Assembly (NCBI RefSeq): GCF_018446385.1
Contig: NC_056004.1
Coordinates: 5,918,767-5,982,766, forward strand
Length of the DNA stretch: 64,000 bases
From: Zingiber officinale
Lineage: Eukaryota; Streptophyta; Magnoliopsida; Zingiberales; Zingiberaceae
Direction of reading: 5' to 3'
Shown here: positions 44,295 through 60,098 of the stretch, in pieces
How the letters are laid out: each line of letters starts with the position of its first letter
Position numbering within the stretch: position 1 is the stretch's first letter
Notes under the pieces: model-generated
Database searches by the model: none
The model's input: the letters and a program-made list of their open reading frames with translations, nothing else
What the model was told of the DNA's origin: nothing
Made by a program: the position numbers and the translations under genes

Positions 44295-46008
44295 AGCCTT
44301 AGTAAGGAAATCTGCTAAGTGGTAACTTCCAAATTCATAGAAACCCTAGAAATTAAAATCGGCAATCTTAAGACAGATCCTTAGTCTGATAAACCTTAGT
44401 TTTATCAAACTAGAATTAAAAAAAAAAGGATAGGTGCATGGACTCAAGGGAAGCTGTTCTAACTCTATGGTTTCTGAATGCGACAGAAAATCACACTGAC
44501 AAAAGAATTTTAAATTATTAAGAGTGTCTAGCATCATTAGCTACAAAGGTAGTTTGAAAATGAAAAAGCATGATGATGTTTGGTTGTTATTTGACTTGCG
44601 TATTTACAAAATTCTAAAACAAGAAAAATTGATGAGATAACATAAAATAAGTCAGAAGAAACCATTTTGCTTGTTTGTAAGCAAATCTAGCTTTTCCTGA
44701 ATCATATCTGAGTTCTTCGAGTACTTCAAATGGAACTACATAAGTTTCAGAAATAGTTGATTAAATTGTTAAACCATTAGGATCTGGTTGTGGAGAATTC
44801 AAGTTTTTCTGCTACGGTGATTCTCAAGGGATTTGGATTTTCATAATATAAAAAGTGTCTATATAAGCTCGTTAGAATTTGTCACAGTAAATCCATTGAA
44901 TCGAGATTAAAAAAAATAACAAATTTGTGAAATACAGATAATAAAAACTAAATGTGGTTATCTTAAGATGGTAACATGTATTGCTCTATGTTTCTCTCTT
45001 TAGTTCTCTTCACCAGAGATACTCCCCGTCTTCCCTGCAACTCCCATTATTTCAGAACCTTTTCTAATGCTAATTCATGATGCATCCTTTAGCTTCCTTC
45101 GATATCTGGAAATATTCACAATAATAGACTTATTGACAGGTGTAAGGAAGAAAACCGTCAGATAATGTCTCACGAGTCGCATTACTGAGATTTGGACAGA
45201 CCTCAGTAATTTCTATGCAAGTTATAAAAGACATAGAGGAAAAAGGAAAAGCTTAATGGAGTTTCAGAAAGCAGTGGTTATTCCACCATCCTTCTCTCTG
45301 AAATTGCCAGGGTACGAAGTCATATCAATTCATTTGACTCAAAATTATATGCAGAATTGGTTCAGGTAGCAGATTGAGATCAAGGAATGGAAGCATCCTA
45401 CAAACATAACTAAAGTCTGGTTCAGCACAAATCCTATAATTAAATGTAATATATAAACAATAAAACTGTCAAAATTTTTGATGAGAAAAATACTCCAATG
45501 TGAATCCAAAGGAACGAGAAGTGTGTTTTTTGTTTCTTACATTTCCAATTTTAACAAGGAACTATGACATTGTAACATTGTGAAACATGCATTCAAGTTA
45601 ACTATGGCCGTATAAAGTTTTGTTACACCATGATTAAGCGCCGTTAGTACTTCTAGCATAAAAGTAAAATTTAAAAGCATAGAATTTGACTATCTCATAC
45701 TTTGAAGTTTCCATGTCTTAATCTTTCTGATAGACCAATTAAACAACTCTTATGAAGACAAAATAATAACTGTTTGTGCTCGTGATAGAGGGCCCAGCAA
45801 TATTATACTTAATTAAAGAGCGATTTACTCTTGATTTTATTGTTGGTTTACATATATTAAGCGAATATCACGTCCCTCATCATTAAGTCATATACACTTG
45901 CAAGAAGCAAAAGTTGGTATGGTGCTTTTAAAGTAGAAGACTTCCTTAATTGCATTGAGTCCCCATAGGAAAACATGAATAAAAGGAACTCCATCTACCA
46001 TAATGGCT
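44295..46008. other. Intergenic DNA with one coding-like scrap
   Basis: On the minus strand around 44805-44671 one frame reads PQPDPNGLTI, a stop, then SETYVVPFEVLEELRYDSGK and ARFAYKQ. It looks coding-like, but I cannot name the family; it may be a decayed exon. Nothing else recognised. Confidence 0.4.
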
Positions 46009-46031
46009 TCAAGAGCAAGTACAAATGCCCT

Positions 46032-46277
46032 CGGAGCTATGATGCAGCGGTAGGGTATCCAAGTTATCACCCTGGTATTCACGATTCGAGCCCCAGTTAT
46101 GATGAATTTGTAAAAAAAATTTCTTCAAATGGGGCACGCAACTAAAAGATGTTGGGCTCCTGGGCTGTCCGCTGCGAACGCTTCCCGATTTATCCTCGTG
46201 GTCGGTGGGAAACTTCCGTGTGACCGGGCCGATCACCCAGGCTCGACGCTATCCAACCTGATTAATCATTTTTTTTT
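46032..46277 (+). mobile_element. tRNA-derived SINE with target duplication
   Basis: The head resembles a tRNA: box A TGATGCAGCGGTAGGG near 46039, box B CGATTCGAGCCCC near 46082. The tail ends in a T-tract (46269-46277), as plant SINEs often do. The sequence CAAGAGCAAGTACAAATGCC at 46010-46029 recurs as CAAGAGCAAGTGCAATGCCC at 46279, a long imperfect target duplication. A spacing and sequence this far from a canonical tRNA exclude a functional tRNA gene. Confidence 0.75.
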
Positions 46278-46301
46278 TCAAGAGCAAGTGCAATGCCCTC
46301 A

Positions 46302-46420
46302 GTGCGTAGCGCAGACGGTGGACGCATGACATCGCGTAATGGTCAGGGGTCGATTCTCAGGAACCGACCTGAGATTTATCCCACCATGTGTCTATGACCT
46401 CTAAAATGCATGGAAAGAAT
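46302..46420 (+). mobile_element. Second tRNA-derived SINE-like element
   Basis: Box A-like TAGCGCAGACGGTGG near 46306 and box B-like GGTCGATTCTC near 46348, about 40 bp apart as in tRNA promoters. It follows the first SINE directly; its own start overlaps the duplicated target sequence, so the first SINE probably inserted at its edge. The 3' end is not defined. Confidence 0.55.
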
Positions 46421-46457
46421 AATGAATGACGGAAACACTTAAAACTAGTGTTGAATA

Positions 46458-46460
<3 letters not shown>

Positions 46461-46546
<86 letters not shown>
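46461..46546. repeat. Compound (TA)n(GA)n microsatellite
   Basis: About 25 TA units followed by about 18 GA units without interruption. Confidence 0.95.
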
Positions 46547-46549
<3 letters not shown>

Positions 46550-48180
46550 AGAAAACGAAGAGTAAATTAACTGAGGAAGAACAGTAATAACTAAATTTTT
46601 GCATTAATTGTTTCGAATGACTAGTGACCAAGGTGATACAAATAGAAAAATAGCTTTCATCTTGCTACTACTTTTATACAGTTTGTTGGAATATCGTCCT
46701 ACCATGATAGCAGAACATATAACAAATTTGAAGTCTTTCTCACGGCTACTACTAAAAGAACGCCAAGGGCATTCAAAGAATTGCCATTACAACGGATGGT
46801 ACCTCATAAACTAGGAATTTTTCACAAATTATATTGGATAATGGGCGTCATATTCAATTCGGGTCAATAAAACTTAGTAATTGCCATGTTTTGCTTTCTA
46901 ATTCCATCACAAACAAACCAATCTCCTACATTATGTTCTTCCAATTGCAACTGAATTCTTATTGTTGAAGGGACCTTGTAAGATGACTCCTTGTTCACAT
47001 AATACCAAGTTGGAGAATGATGATTTATTAAGTTCCCCCATGGACCAGAGTGGGTCTATAATATGGTGAAGTATTTTTATGCAGGTTGGAATGACTCTAC
47101 AAAAGACCTTTCGTAAAAGATGGTAAAACTTGCCTACTGTGGACAAAATGAAGGCAGGAACGTCAGTTTGTCAAATCATCTCCCTGGTTTTTCCTATTCT
47201 TTTTTCTGGTGGAAATGGAATGTTTTTTCTCTATTCTCTTAGCAAACTGACCAAATGACTACTTCATGACTTCAAGATTCTGGCTTCCCTGTTTACAAAG
47301 ATAACAAACTGTAGCACTCATTAAAGTCTCAACAAAAGGGATCAAAGATAAGCTGTATTGCCCCTCTTGGAGCGTTGAGGTATAGTAAGGACTGTTCATG
47401 CTTGTCACGGGCCGCCTTGACTGGCTTGCAAATGTTGGTAGAACAAAAAGTTAACGTTTACTCTTTAAATGTAAACTACCACCCCGTCATCTACCATGGT
47501 AGTCACATCAATGTTGGAGCAGTAGACATACTTAAGAGCTAGCATCAGGAAGAAAGAAACACCTTTTTTTTTCTATTTAACTTGAAGTATGGAAGAAGCC
47601 ATACCCAATCCGATCTCTTCGTCTCCTCCAACCATCCACATCCGAGCTGTTAAAGTTGAGGTCGATCCCACCAGGTTGCATGGTCATCGTTCACCTGCTT
47701 TGGATAAAGAAAGCAACCAGGTCTAAGCACATTCAGTGGCGATGTACATAAATAGACGTGTAGATTGGGGGAGGTGTGGAGGAATACGACTACAAAACGA
47801 TAAAGTGCCTCCCCAAGAGGAGTACGGGCGAAGTATTAACAGTCGATGGGGGAGGTGCTTACGAAAAAAATTACTGTCACTGGATCCGCCATGGCCCCGC
47901 TTCAATTCGGCGCTGGTGCGTGCAGACCTCTCTCAACGCCAACCAAACAACAACTTTAATAACGACATATGTTCGGCGGTCACCGTCCGCCATGGGCGTC
48001 GAGAGTAGCCATTAAAAGCCCGACTTAGAGCGCACCCTCTCCCTCCACGAATACTCTTCCCTCCATCCCTCCCCTATCATTTCAGCGGCAGAACGGCCGG
48101 CGATGTCGCCGCCGCTGTTCCTCCTACTCCCGCCGCTACCGCCCATTCCCCCACTCGCGGTGCCGCGGGAGATCCGCCGG
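46547..48180 (+). promoter_or_regulatory. 5' flank and leader of the LCB2 gene
   Basis: No other gene recognised. GC content rises from about 47750 and a CT-rich stretch (CCCTCTCCCTCC, about 48030-48080) precedes the coding region, as in many plant 5' leaders. An in-frame ATG at 48103 lies 26 codons upstream of the chosen start. Confidence 0.45.
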
Positions 48181-51766
<3,586 letters not shown>

Positions 51767-52208
51767 GAGAAAACAAAGACAGAAACAAAAGAAATACATG
51801 TTACCTACATATATATTTAATTCTGTCATTCCCTTTTGATCATCGAAAATAGATTACTTGTTTGGGCAAAGCCTTGTTCATATGTTATTTTCCGATTTAC
51901 CTCCTCAAATGGGCCGACGATGTGGAATTCCTGATAGATTCTACTTTTTACTACAATTGTTCATATGTTATTTCATATTTATGAAAAGCGAATATTTTGT
52001 AATTCTCTGACTGCTGTTTATATAAATTCTTTTTATTAATAAAATTTTATGTAAAGGGTGTGAATAAGTAGACTATAGCTTCCAAATAATTTTAATCATC
52101 ACACGGACAAGAGTTTTGAGATTTTAGTTGAAGTGAATGTTAAAGGAGCACCTTTTTGTTTTTTGCAATCACTAGAGAACGGCAGGCATCTCATATGAAG
52201 TTTTGTGT
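51767..52208 (+). other. LCB2 3' UTR and downstream DNA
   Basis: AT-rich; AATAAAATTTT near 52039 could be a polyadenylation signal. No further gene. Confidence 0.5.
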
Positions 52209-52930
52209 ATAACTTAATTTTTTTAATCCTTTTCTTATCTACATGTAATAACTTTTTTTCTCTTTTTTCTTAAAATAAAATTATATCTTCTCTCTTCTAT
52301 TGTTACACGTAATAATCACTGTAATATTGATGTTATAATATTATAATAGCTATTATATAGTAGTTACTATAACTATGTAGTAACTACTATAACTGTGAAG
52401 TAGCTACTATAACTGTGCAGTAGTTGTTATAACAGTGAAATAGCTGCTACAATTATGTAGTAGCTATTATAACTGTGAAGTAGCTACTATAACTGTGTAG
52501 TAGTTAATATAACGTTATAGCAGCTATTATGTAATAGCTGTTACAACTGTGAAGTAGCTACTACAACTGTAAAGTAGCTGCTGCAACTGTGAAGTAGCTA
52601 TTATAATGGTGCAGTAGCTGCTATAACGGTGTAGTGACTGCTATAACGGTGTAGTGACTGCTACAACAGTACAGTGCTTGCTATAATTGTGCTATAGCTG
52701 TTATAATATTGTAGCAGCTATAACTGCTACAACTGTACAGTAGCTGCTACAACTCAGTAGCTATATAATAACTACTACACTTTGTAGCAACTACATTACC
52801 TTTAAAAATCAACACCGTGATTATTGTATGCAATCATAGGAGAGAGAAATGAGTTGTTTATTTTAATTTAAGAGGAAAGAGAGAAAAATTGTTATATGCA
52901 GATGAGAAACAGATTTTAAAAAATTAGGTT
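52209..52930. mobile_element. MITE-like element with ~72-bp inverted ends and a minisatellite core
   Basis: The left end (52209-52279: AACTTAATTTTTTTAATC, TTATCTACATGTAATAACTT, TTTCTCTTTTTTCTTAAAAT) matches the reverse complement of the right end (52858-52930) over about 72 bp with scattered differences. Between them (52330-52790) is a minisatellite of ~15-bp units built on GTAGCTACTATAACTGTG. No coding capacity. The target duplication is unclear. A further copy of the end sequence lies near 53040-53110. Confidence 0.65.
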
Positions 52931-53309
52931 TTGGTCATGTTGGATTTCGCTCATAGTTGTGCAAGATGCATCAGGAAGCATATCAATTTCATGTGTGTGT
53001 GTATATATATATAGCGATAGCCTACGTGGTCACTTGATGTGACTTTGATCCAAATTTTTTAATATCTCTCATCTGCATATAATAATTCTCTTCTCTCTTT
53101 TGCATATAAAGTGGTACTAGTTTGTATTTTTTTTTTCTCTCTCTCTCTCTTGCATGCAAAGTGGTACTAGCTTCTACAAACCAACACCAACATTGGAGCT
53201 GATATTTAAAGATCAGCTCCAACGTGTTAGTCATTAAAGACCAACACCAAAGCAGCACTAACATGGTGTTGGTTTGCACACGTTGGTGTTGGTTTATGCA
53301 AAGCAGCAC
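52931..53309. repeat. Repeat-rich interval with a hairpin, target region of R5
   Basis: Contains GTGTGTGTGTATATATATAT near 53000, a second copy of the neighbouring element's end sequence (53040-53110), a hairpin with arms TTGGAGCTGAT and ATCAGCTCCAA (53194-53223), and GTTGGTGTTGGTTT-type repeats up to the R5 insertion point. Confidence 0.55.
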
Positions 53310-53314
53310 TAACG

Positions 53315-54594
53315 TGTTGCTGCAGTTGACATCAATGATCAAACCTGAGTTTTGATGAATGACAAGTGGATTAAAATTAGATGTGTTGTGTGACCTAAGC
53401 TTTCTACCAAGTGTGCAGGACTTGATTGGTCTGACACCAGGCTGAAATCCAGCTAGGTCTAGAGGACCTAATAGCTGACGTAGAAGTCCAGATAAGTCAA
53501 GAAGTGACTCGATATCTAGTGGGAAGTCTGGTACGGTTCGCGGGATCTGATAGTTGGCTGAAGTCCAATTGGGTCTGTGGACTTGAAAACTGGCGGGAAG
53601 ACCTGGTGGACCGAGGTAGAGTCAAGTGATTATGCAAGGTAAATAAGGTAAGTCATTAGATGAGAGTGATCTAGTGAGGACAAGTTCCAATTTGAGATTT
53701 TAGGCGCAGGTTCAATTTATGTCTATTTCAGAAACCTAAATTGAGACACTGACTAGATTCTGGTCTTAGAGAGGCATGATCTAATTGCTTGTTTGCTTAT
53801 TTTTATTATGCTAACTTTATTTTATAGGTTAGATATTTTGTGTTGGACTAACACATTTTGTAGGACAAAATGAGTACAAAAATATCTCGGGTGAACAATA
53901 CCCGATGCACCTTCACCCAATAGAAGGCACCTTGAGTTAGGCGATGGAAGGCGCCTTTGGTTGGATAAAATTAGACTTTGTCAATGATAAAAGGCGGGCT
54001 ATTCAGGATAAGAGTTTACCTATGGAAGGCACCTCTAGTGCTATGGAAGACGCCTTCAACACTCAATAAAAGAGGGTCTCGATCAAGGATTCTAAACAAC
54101 TCATACACAACTCTTCTACAAGTCGTTGTGCATCCGTTCAACACTCCGATTGCTCCAACTTTATGCTGCTACTCTACTATGACGCTGTTGCGTCTGACTA
54201 CTATTGAGAAGTCATCCAACACCGAGCCTGATCCAATCATCTACAAGTGTTGGGTAACGAAGTTTTCTTTGTGTACTTAATTATTGCTTAAAAGGAAAAT
54301 GTAGCTTGTTATACTTATCCTATCTTTTCTATTATACTCGTTTTCCTCTTCTAGCGGATTCAGAAGAGGATTATCATGAATTGTCCATCAATATGGTCTA
54401 CAGGATCGTGGGTCTTGAAGTAGGAGTCGCCGAGGCTCCAAACCAAGTAACTGATCAAGTTTTTGCTTGTTTTGTTTTCGTGTTTAGTTTTTCGCTGTGT
54501 ACTTATTTTGTAAAATGAAAAAGAAAAGTTTTTAAAACTATGTGATTCCCCCCCCCCCCCCCCCCCCCCCTCTCATGTGTGTAACCATCCAACA
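53315..54594 (+). repeat. R5 5' LTR
   Basis: Contains AAGGCGCC/AAGGCACC-type palindromes (about 53905-54055), a weak TATA-like AATAAAAGAGGG near 54066, and a run of 23 C at 54548-54570. Ends ATCCAACA. Confidence 0.9.
54548..54570. repeat. Poly-C tract of 23
   Basis: An uninterrupted C run in the downstream part of the R5 5' LTR. The 3' LTR has only CAACCCCATCTC at the same place (about 63953-63964). Confidence 0.9.
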
Positions 54595-57500
54595 AGTTTT
54601 ATCAAAGCCCTGTTAACTCTGAATTGGTGCAACTACCAATCAAGCAGGGAATTTATTTGACTATTCTTTTTTTGCTTTAACTTTTCGATTTTAGGTTTTT
54701 TCGAATCAATCTGAATTGGCACTGTTTCCTCTTCAAATAAATTTTTTGCTTTAATTTTTGTAAATTGCTCGAATTGGCGTAACACCAATCGAGTCCTTTT
54801 TTTCTTCTCCAGCACAATTAATCTAAGACTAAGTCTTGGTACTTCTTTCTGGTTTTCTATTTCAGTAATCACATGGCACAAAATGAAAGCTTCAACACCA
54901 CGCACCCGCCACTCTTCACTGGAAACGACTTCTCATATTAGAAGAGGAGAATGGAAGTATACCTCAAGACGGACATCGACCAGTGGTTCTCGATCCGTCG
55001 TGGGTACCAGGCATCGATTGACGAAGCTACCAAAACACCCGTGGATCCGAGGAATTAGAACCCAGACATGAGGAGGAAAGCTCATATCGACTCCAAAGCA
55101 CTAAACACCCTCCAATGCAGATTGACCAAGGAGGAACTCGACGGATTCGATCCATTTGAAAATACAAAGGAGCTCTGGGGAAAACTAATCGAATAACACG
55201 AGGGCACCAGCGACACAAAGATAACAAAAAGAGACTTCCTATTAAATTCCTTATTTAATATCAAAATACAGGATGGAGAAATGACAATGTAACTCCACAT
55301 GAGGATCAAAGACATCCTCAACGGTCTGCACCTTATCGACCATGAACTTCAAATCGGGACGTTATAATTTATTCTTTAAATTTGTTTCCCTGAAATGCAC
55401 TATGGGCATCTATAATGGATGCCTATAAAGTTTTGAAAAACCTAAAAAATTTAAAGTAGATGAATTATTCTGTGAACTTGAGCTGCATGAACAAACTAAC
55501 ACCAAAAAGACTGAGAAAGGTGTAGCTTTCCTTGTAGATTTTACAAAGCAGACAGAAAAACTCTAAACTAGAGACAGAATATGAGTTTGACCCAGACTTA
55601 GATACAGAAGAGCAATTGGTGAACATGATAAGGAGAATGTTCATCATAAAAAAGAATGACTTTAGCACAAAGGACCTTTAAAAGATAATCAAGCACAACA
55701 TCAGCAAATCAAGCATTACCTGTTTTGGATGCAACAAAAAGGGCCACTACAAGCACGAGTGTTCGAACATCAAGGAAGATAAACTCAAGAAACTCAATGA
55801 AAAGAAGGCACTCAAGCGACTTGGGACGAGTCATCTTCGGAGGAATTGATAATGACGAACCGAAGCACAACAACTATCTGGCACTGATGTCAACCAGACC
55901 ATAATCAAAAAGCGAATCGGAATAAGATGAAGAGTCAGAATACGAGTTGAGCCACGAGTCCATTCTCGTTTCCGAAGATTCCACTAAGGTAAACTCTGTT
56001 CTAAGCTCTATAATTTTCAAAATTATTTCATGTCTACATAAGAAATTATCTACTGTTGAAAGTCAATTCAGAATACCAAACTTGAAGAAGAACAACTTAA
56101 AGAAGAATAACCGAAGCACTTAGTAAAGAAAAAAGGAGCTAAAAGAACAACTTGAATCAAACCCTAAATCAAGTCATCTTGAAAATTCAATTCAGAATAC
56201 CAAACTTGAAGAAGAAAATTCCAAATTAAAATCTGAAATATTAAATTTTAAAAGCCTACTTGAAAAATTTACAACAAGATCCAAAAATCTTAACTTTATT
56301 CTTGGATTACAAAGAGTTGTCTATAACAAATCCGGACTCAGATATAAAAACATCTCGAATAAAATATTTATATCACTCGTAACCCAAAACAATAAACTAA
56401 CCAAAGCATGAGTTCCAAAAGCTTATCTAACCAAGCAAGTAGGACTCAATTAATACTATGTATCCAAAAAAAAATCATTACCTAAAACCAAATCAAAATA
56501 AACCAAATAATTTAAACTCAAAAATAAAAATCAAAACTACTAATTCAAATCCAAACCTAAAATATAAAATAAAATAAAATAAAAAACTAAATCAAAGAAC
56601 TACAAATTCAACTTAAACTTAAACTATAATCAAGTTTATTATAACTATAAAATATATCGATATAAACCTAAAACTTAAAATAAACCCAACTTCAAGAATT
56701 CAGGGGGAGGCACCAAACTAGTTGACACCTCCAAAATAATAGTTTACCCAGTTGGATAATTAGGCCTAGATAAATTAGGGACTAATTTAACTTGACAAAC
56801 GGTACTAGAGAAGTTTGGGATGATAGTATGTTAGGGAAGCTCTATCTATGTATGTTTAGGAAGAATCCTATGTGTTTGGCCTGATGCATTTGGCTTAGTA
56901 GAACTAACTGAAGCTACGTCTTATCAATCTAAACTGGTTAGACCAAAGTTTTGTATTAAGTTCTTTGGGAAGGGCTATTTGAAAAATCTTGAAGCACACA
57001 GTTACTATAATGATGTCCATGTGACTTACCACAACCTAGAAATTTATTCAAAGAATGCTACTTGATTAACCCAAAGCTAAACTTGAATCTAACCCAAGTT
57101 AAACCAACCCCTAAAAATCTAACTTAACTCATCTCACAAAATGATAGGATACCTAGATGATTAGATTAATAAAATTTAAATTTAACCTAAAACCAAAACA
57201 TTGACTTAAATTCTAAATTAAATTAAATTAAATTAAAACTTAAATTAAACTTAACTTAAACTTAAATTAAAACTTAAAATTAAACTTAAATTAAAGAAAA
57301 ATTTAAACTTAAAATTAAAACTTAAATTAAAAACTTAAACTATGATTTAAATTTAAAAATTAAAAACTTAAATTAAAATTAAAACTTAAATTAAAGGGTT
57401 TTCTTTTAACTTGAATTTTCTTGGGTAAAACTAACCTAAACAAAATTGACTTAATGTCTTCATAATTAAATAATCACTCCTACTTTTTGTAGGAAACTAA

Positions 57501-59435
57501 ATGGATATTAGATAGTGATTGCTCCCAATAATGACCGGGGATCAAATAATGTTAATAAAATCGACATTTAAAAGACTAATAACTATTATCTTTGGAAATA
57601 ACAGTAAATTTAAGGTAATTGGAATAGGTAACATAGAACTTAAATCAAATTTTACTATTTATAAAGTATTACTTGTTGATTATTTTAAATTTAATTTACT
57701 TAGCATTAGTCAATTATGTGATTCTGGTTATAAGATTAAGTTCTTATCCTCTGAATGCTTGATCAAGCATACGGACAAGCCTAACATAAGATTTAAAGGG
57801 TTTAGAAGAGACAATATCTATGCAATTAACCTAACTAGCTCCACAACCTCACTTAAGTTGTTATTTGACATAAAAGGAGGAAACCTAGCTATAGCATAGA
57901 AGATTATCTCCCACACTCACTTTAAAAACTTCACCAAACTAAATGTTTAGTTAGAGGACTACCAAAACTACCCAACTTAGACTCAACAATTTGTAATACT
58001 TGTCAACAAGAAAAATAGACCAAATCAGTCCACAAACCAACTAAGCAAATTCAAACCAATTCACCACTTGAATTATTACACTTAGATTTATTTGGCTCGC
58101 ATGAGATTAAATGTATTAATGGAAGCTTATACTATCTAGTAATAATTGATGATTACTCAAGATTCACTTGGATAAATTTTTTAAAAAATAAAGATAAAAT
58201 ATTTGAAATATTTAGTGACTTTTGTAAACAAACTGAAAATGAAAAAGACTTTATAATCAAAAGAATTTGGAGTGATAATGGTGGAAAATTTAAAAACCAT
58301 AGGTTTACAAAATTATACTTAGAAAATGGCTATCACCAAGAATTCTCATGTCCTAATATACCTCAACAAAATAGAATAGTTGAAAGAAAAAATAGAACCC
58401 TCCAATAAGCCACTAGGATAATGTTTAATGAATACCAACTACCAAAATATTTCTAGGTAGAAGTTGTTAGTACAACTTGTTATGTATAAAATAGAACAAC
58501 AATAAATAAGAAAAATAATAAAACCCCATTTGAAATTTACTATGATAAAATACCTAATATCAAATATTTTAAAGTATTTAGATGTTCAGTTTACATATTA
58601 AATACAAGAGAATGTTTAGGAAAATTTACCTCAAAAGAAAAATAAAATTTTTGTTGGATACTCAATAATAGTAGAGGGTATAGAGTTTATAATAAAAATA
58701 TCCTAAGAATTGAAAAAACAACAAATATAAAATTTGATGAATCTAATTCTAAAGAAACTAACTCAAATCAAACTCAACCTCAACCAATTGACTTTATTAG
58801 AGCTAGCATTGATCTAGAGGGAGCATGTGAAAACCTAAATCAAATAGATGAACATGAAGATGAACAAAATCAACTATAAGAAAATGAACAAATATAAATT
58901 GAATCTAGAATAATAAGAGTTAGCACAGACCATCCAGTTGAACAAATAATAGGTGACCCAGACTTAAAGATTCAAATTAGATTATCATTTAGAAACCTAA
59001 GTCAAATATCCTTAATTTCTAAAATTAAACCTAAAATGATAGAAGAATCTCTACTTGACCCATACTAGATTATAGTCATGCAGGAAAAATTGACCTAATT
59101 TGAAAGAAATGAAGTCTGGGATTTAGCATCATTACCTAATCATAAAAAGGTTATAGAAATAAAATGGATGTTTAGAAATAAACTAAGTGAAAATGAGGAA
59201 ATTGTCAGAAACAAAGCTAGACTAGTTGCTAAAGGGTTTAGTCAAGTAGAGAGACTTGACTTTGATGAAACCTATGCCTCAATAACCAGACTTGAGTCTA
59301 TTAGAATATTACTAAGTTATGGAGACCATAAAGGATTTAAAATTTATCAAATGGATGTTAAATCTACCTTCTTAAATGAGCTAATAAAGAAAAGGTCTAT
59401 GTAGGTCAACCACCAAGGTTTGAGGGCCTAGATTA

Positions 59436-60098
59436 TGTTAGGGTTGTAAGGTTGCAAACATAGTCTCACATTAAAAATATATGGGAAAGATCATGAGTTT
59501 ATAAGAAAAAGATATCTCCATTGGTATGAGGCCTTTAGGGTAGAGCCCAAGAGTAAAACCATGAGGGCTTATGCCCAAAGTGGACAATATCATATCATTG
59601 TGGAGATATCTAAATTTTTTTTCGATTCTACAATTGGTATTAGAGTCAGGTTGCTCTTCACCAGACTAACCGCCAGAAGAAGCACTAGCAGAGCCATGAT
59701 CTAAGATTGAACCATGTGGATGAAACCTTGAACGAAGTAGGGGAGATCTTGAGCAGGTCAAGAGTGACCTAATACTTAAGGGGAGACCCTTAGCAGGTCA
59801 AGAATGGCCCAATGCTCGAGGGGAGGCCCTGAGGAGGTCAAGAGTGACCCAATACTTGAGGGGATCCTGTGGTCCTTTATTATTTTTTTTTTGGGGGGGG
59901 GGGATTGTTGGAGTTGCAAGGTTACAAACATAGTCCCACATTAAAAATACATGGGAAAGATCATGGATTTATAAAAAAATATCTCTATTGGTATGATGCC
60001 TTTTGGATAGAGCCCAAGAGTAAAATCATGAGGGCTTAGATCTAAAGTGGACAATATCATACCATTGTGGAGATATCTAAATTTTTTTCGATCCTACA
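59436..60098 (+). mobile_element. TRIM: miniature LTR element nested in R5 pol
   Basis: Terminal repeats at 59436-59632 and 59906-60098 (197 and 193 bp), the left starting TGTTAGGG, the right TGTTGGAG, and both ending CTACA. The target duplication gatta at 59431-59435 and 60099-60103 is perfect. After the left repeat comes a primer site TTGGTATTAGAGTC; before the right one a G-rich tract (59893-59903). The 273-bp interior is non-coding and holds three ~45-bp repeats with AGGTCAAGAGTGACC. It sits in the reverse transcriptase region of R5. Confidence 0.93.

Noticed and set aside
46032-46110. A tRNA gene
   Set aside because: Only boxes A and B are tRNA-like; the cloverleaf cannot be completed, and the unit has a SINE tail and target duplication.
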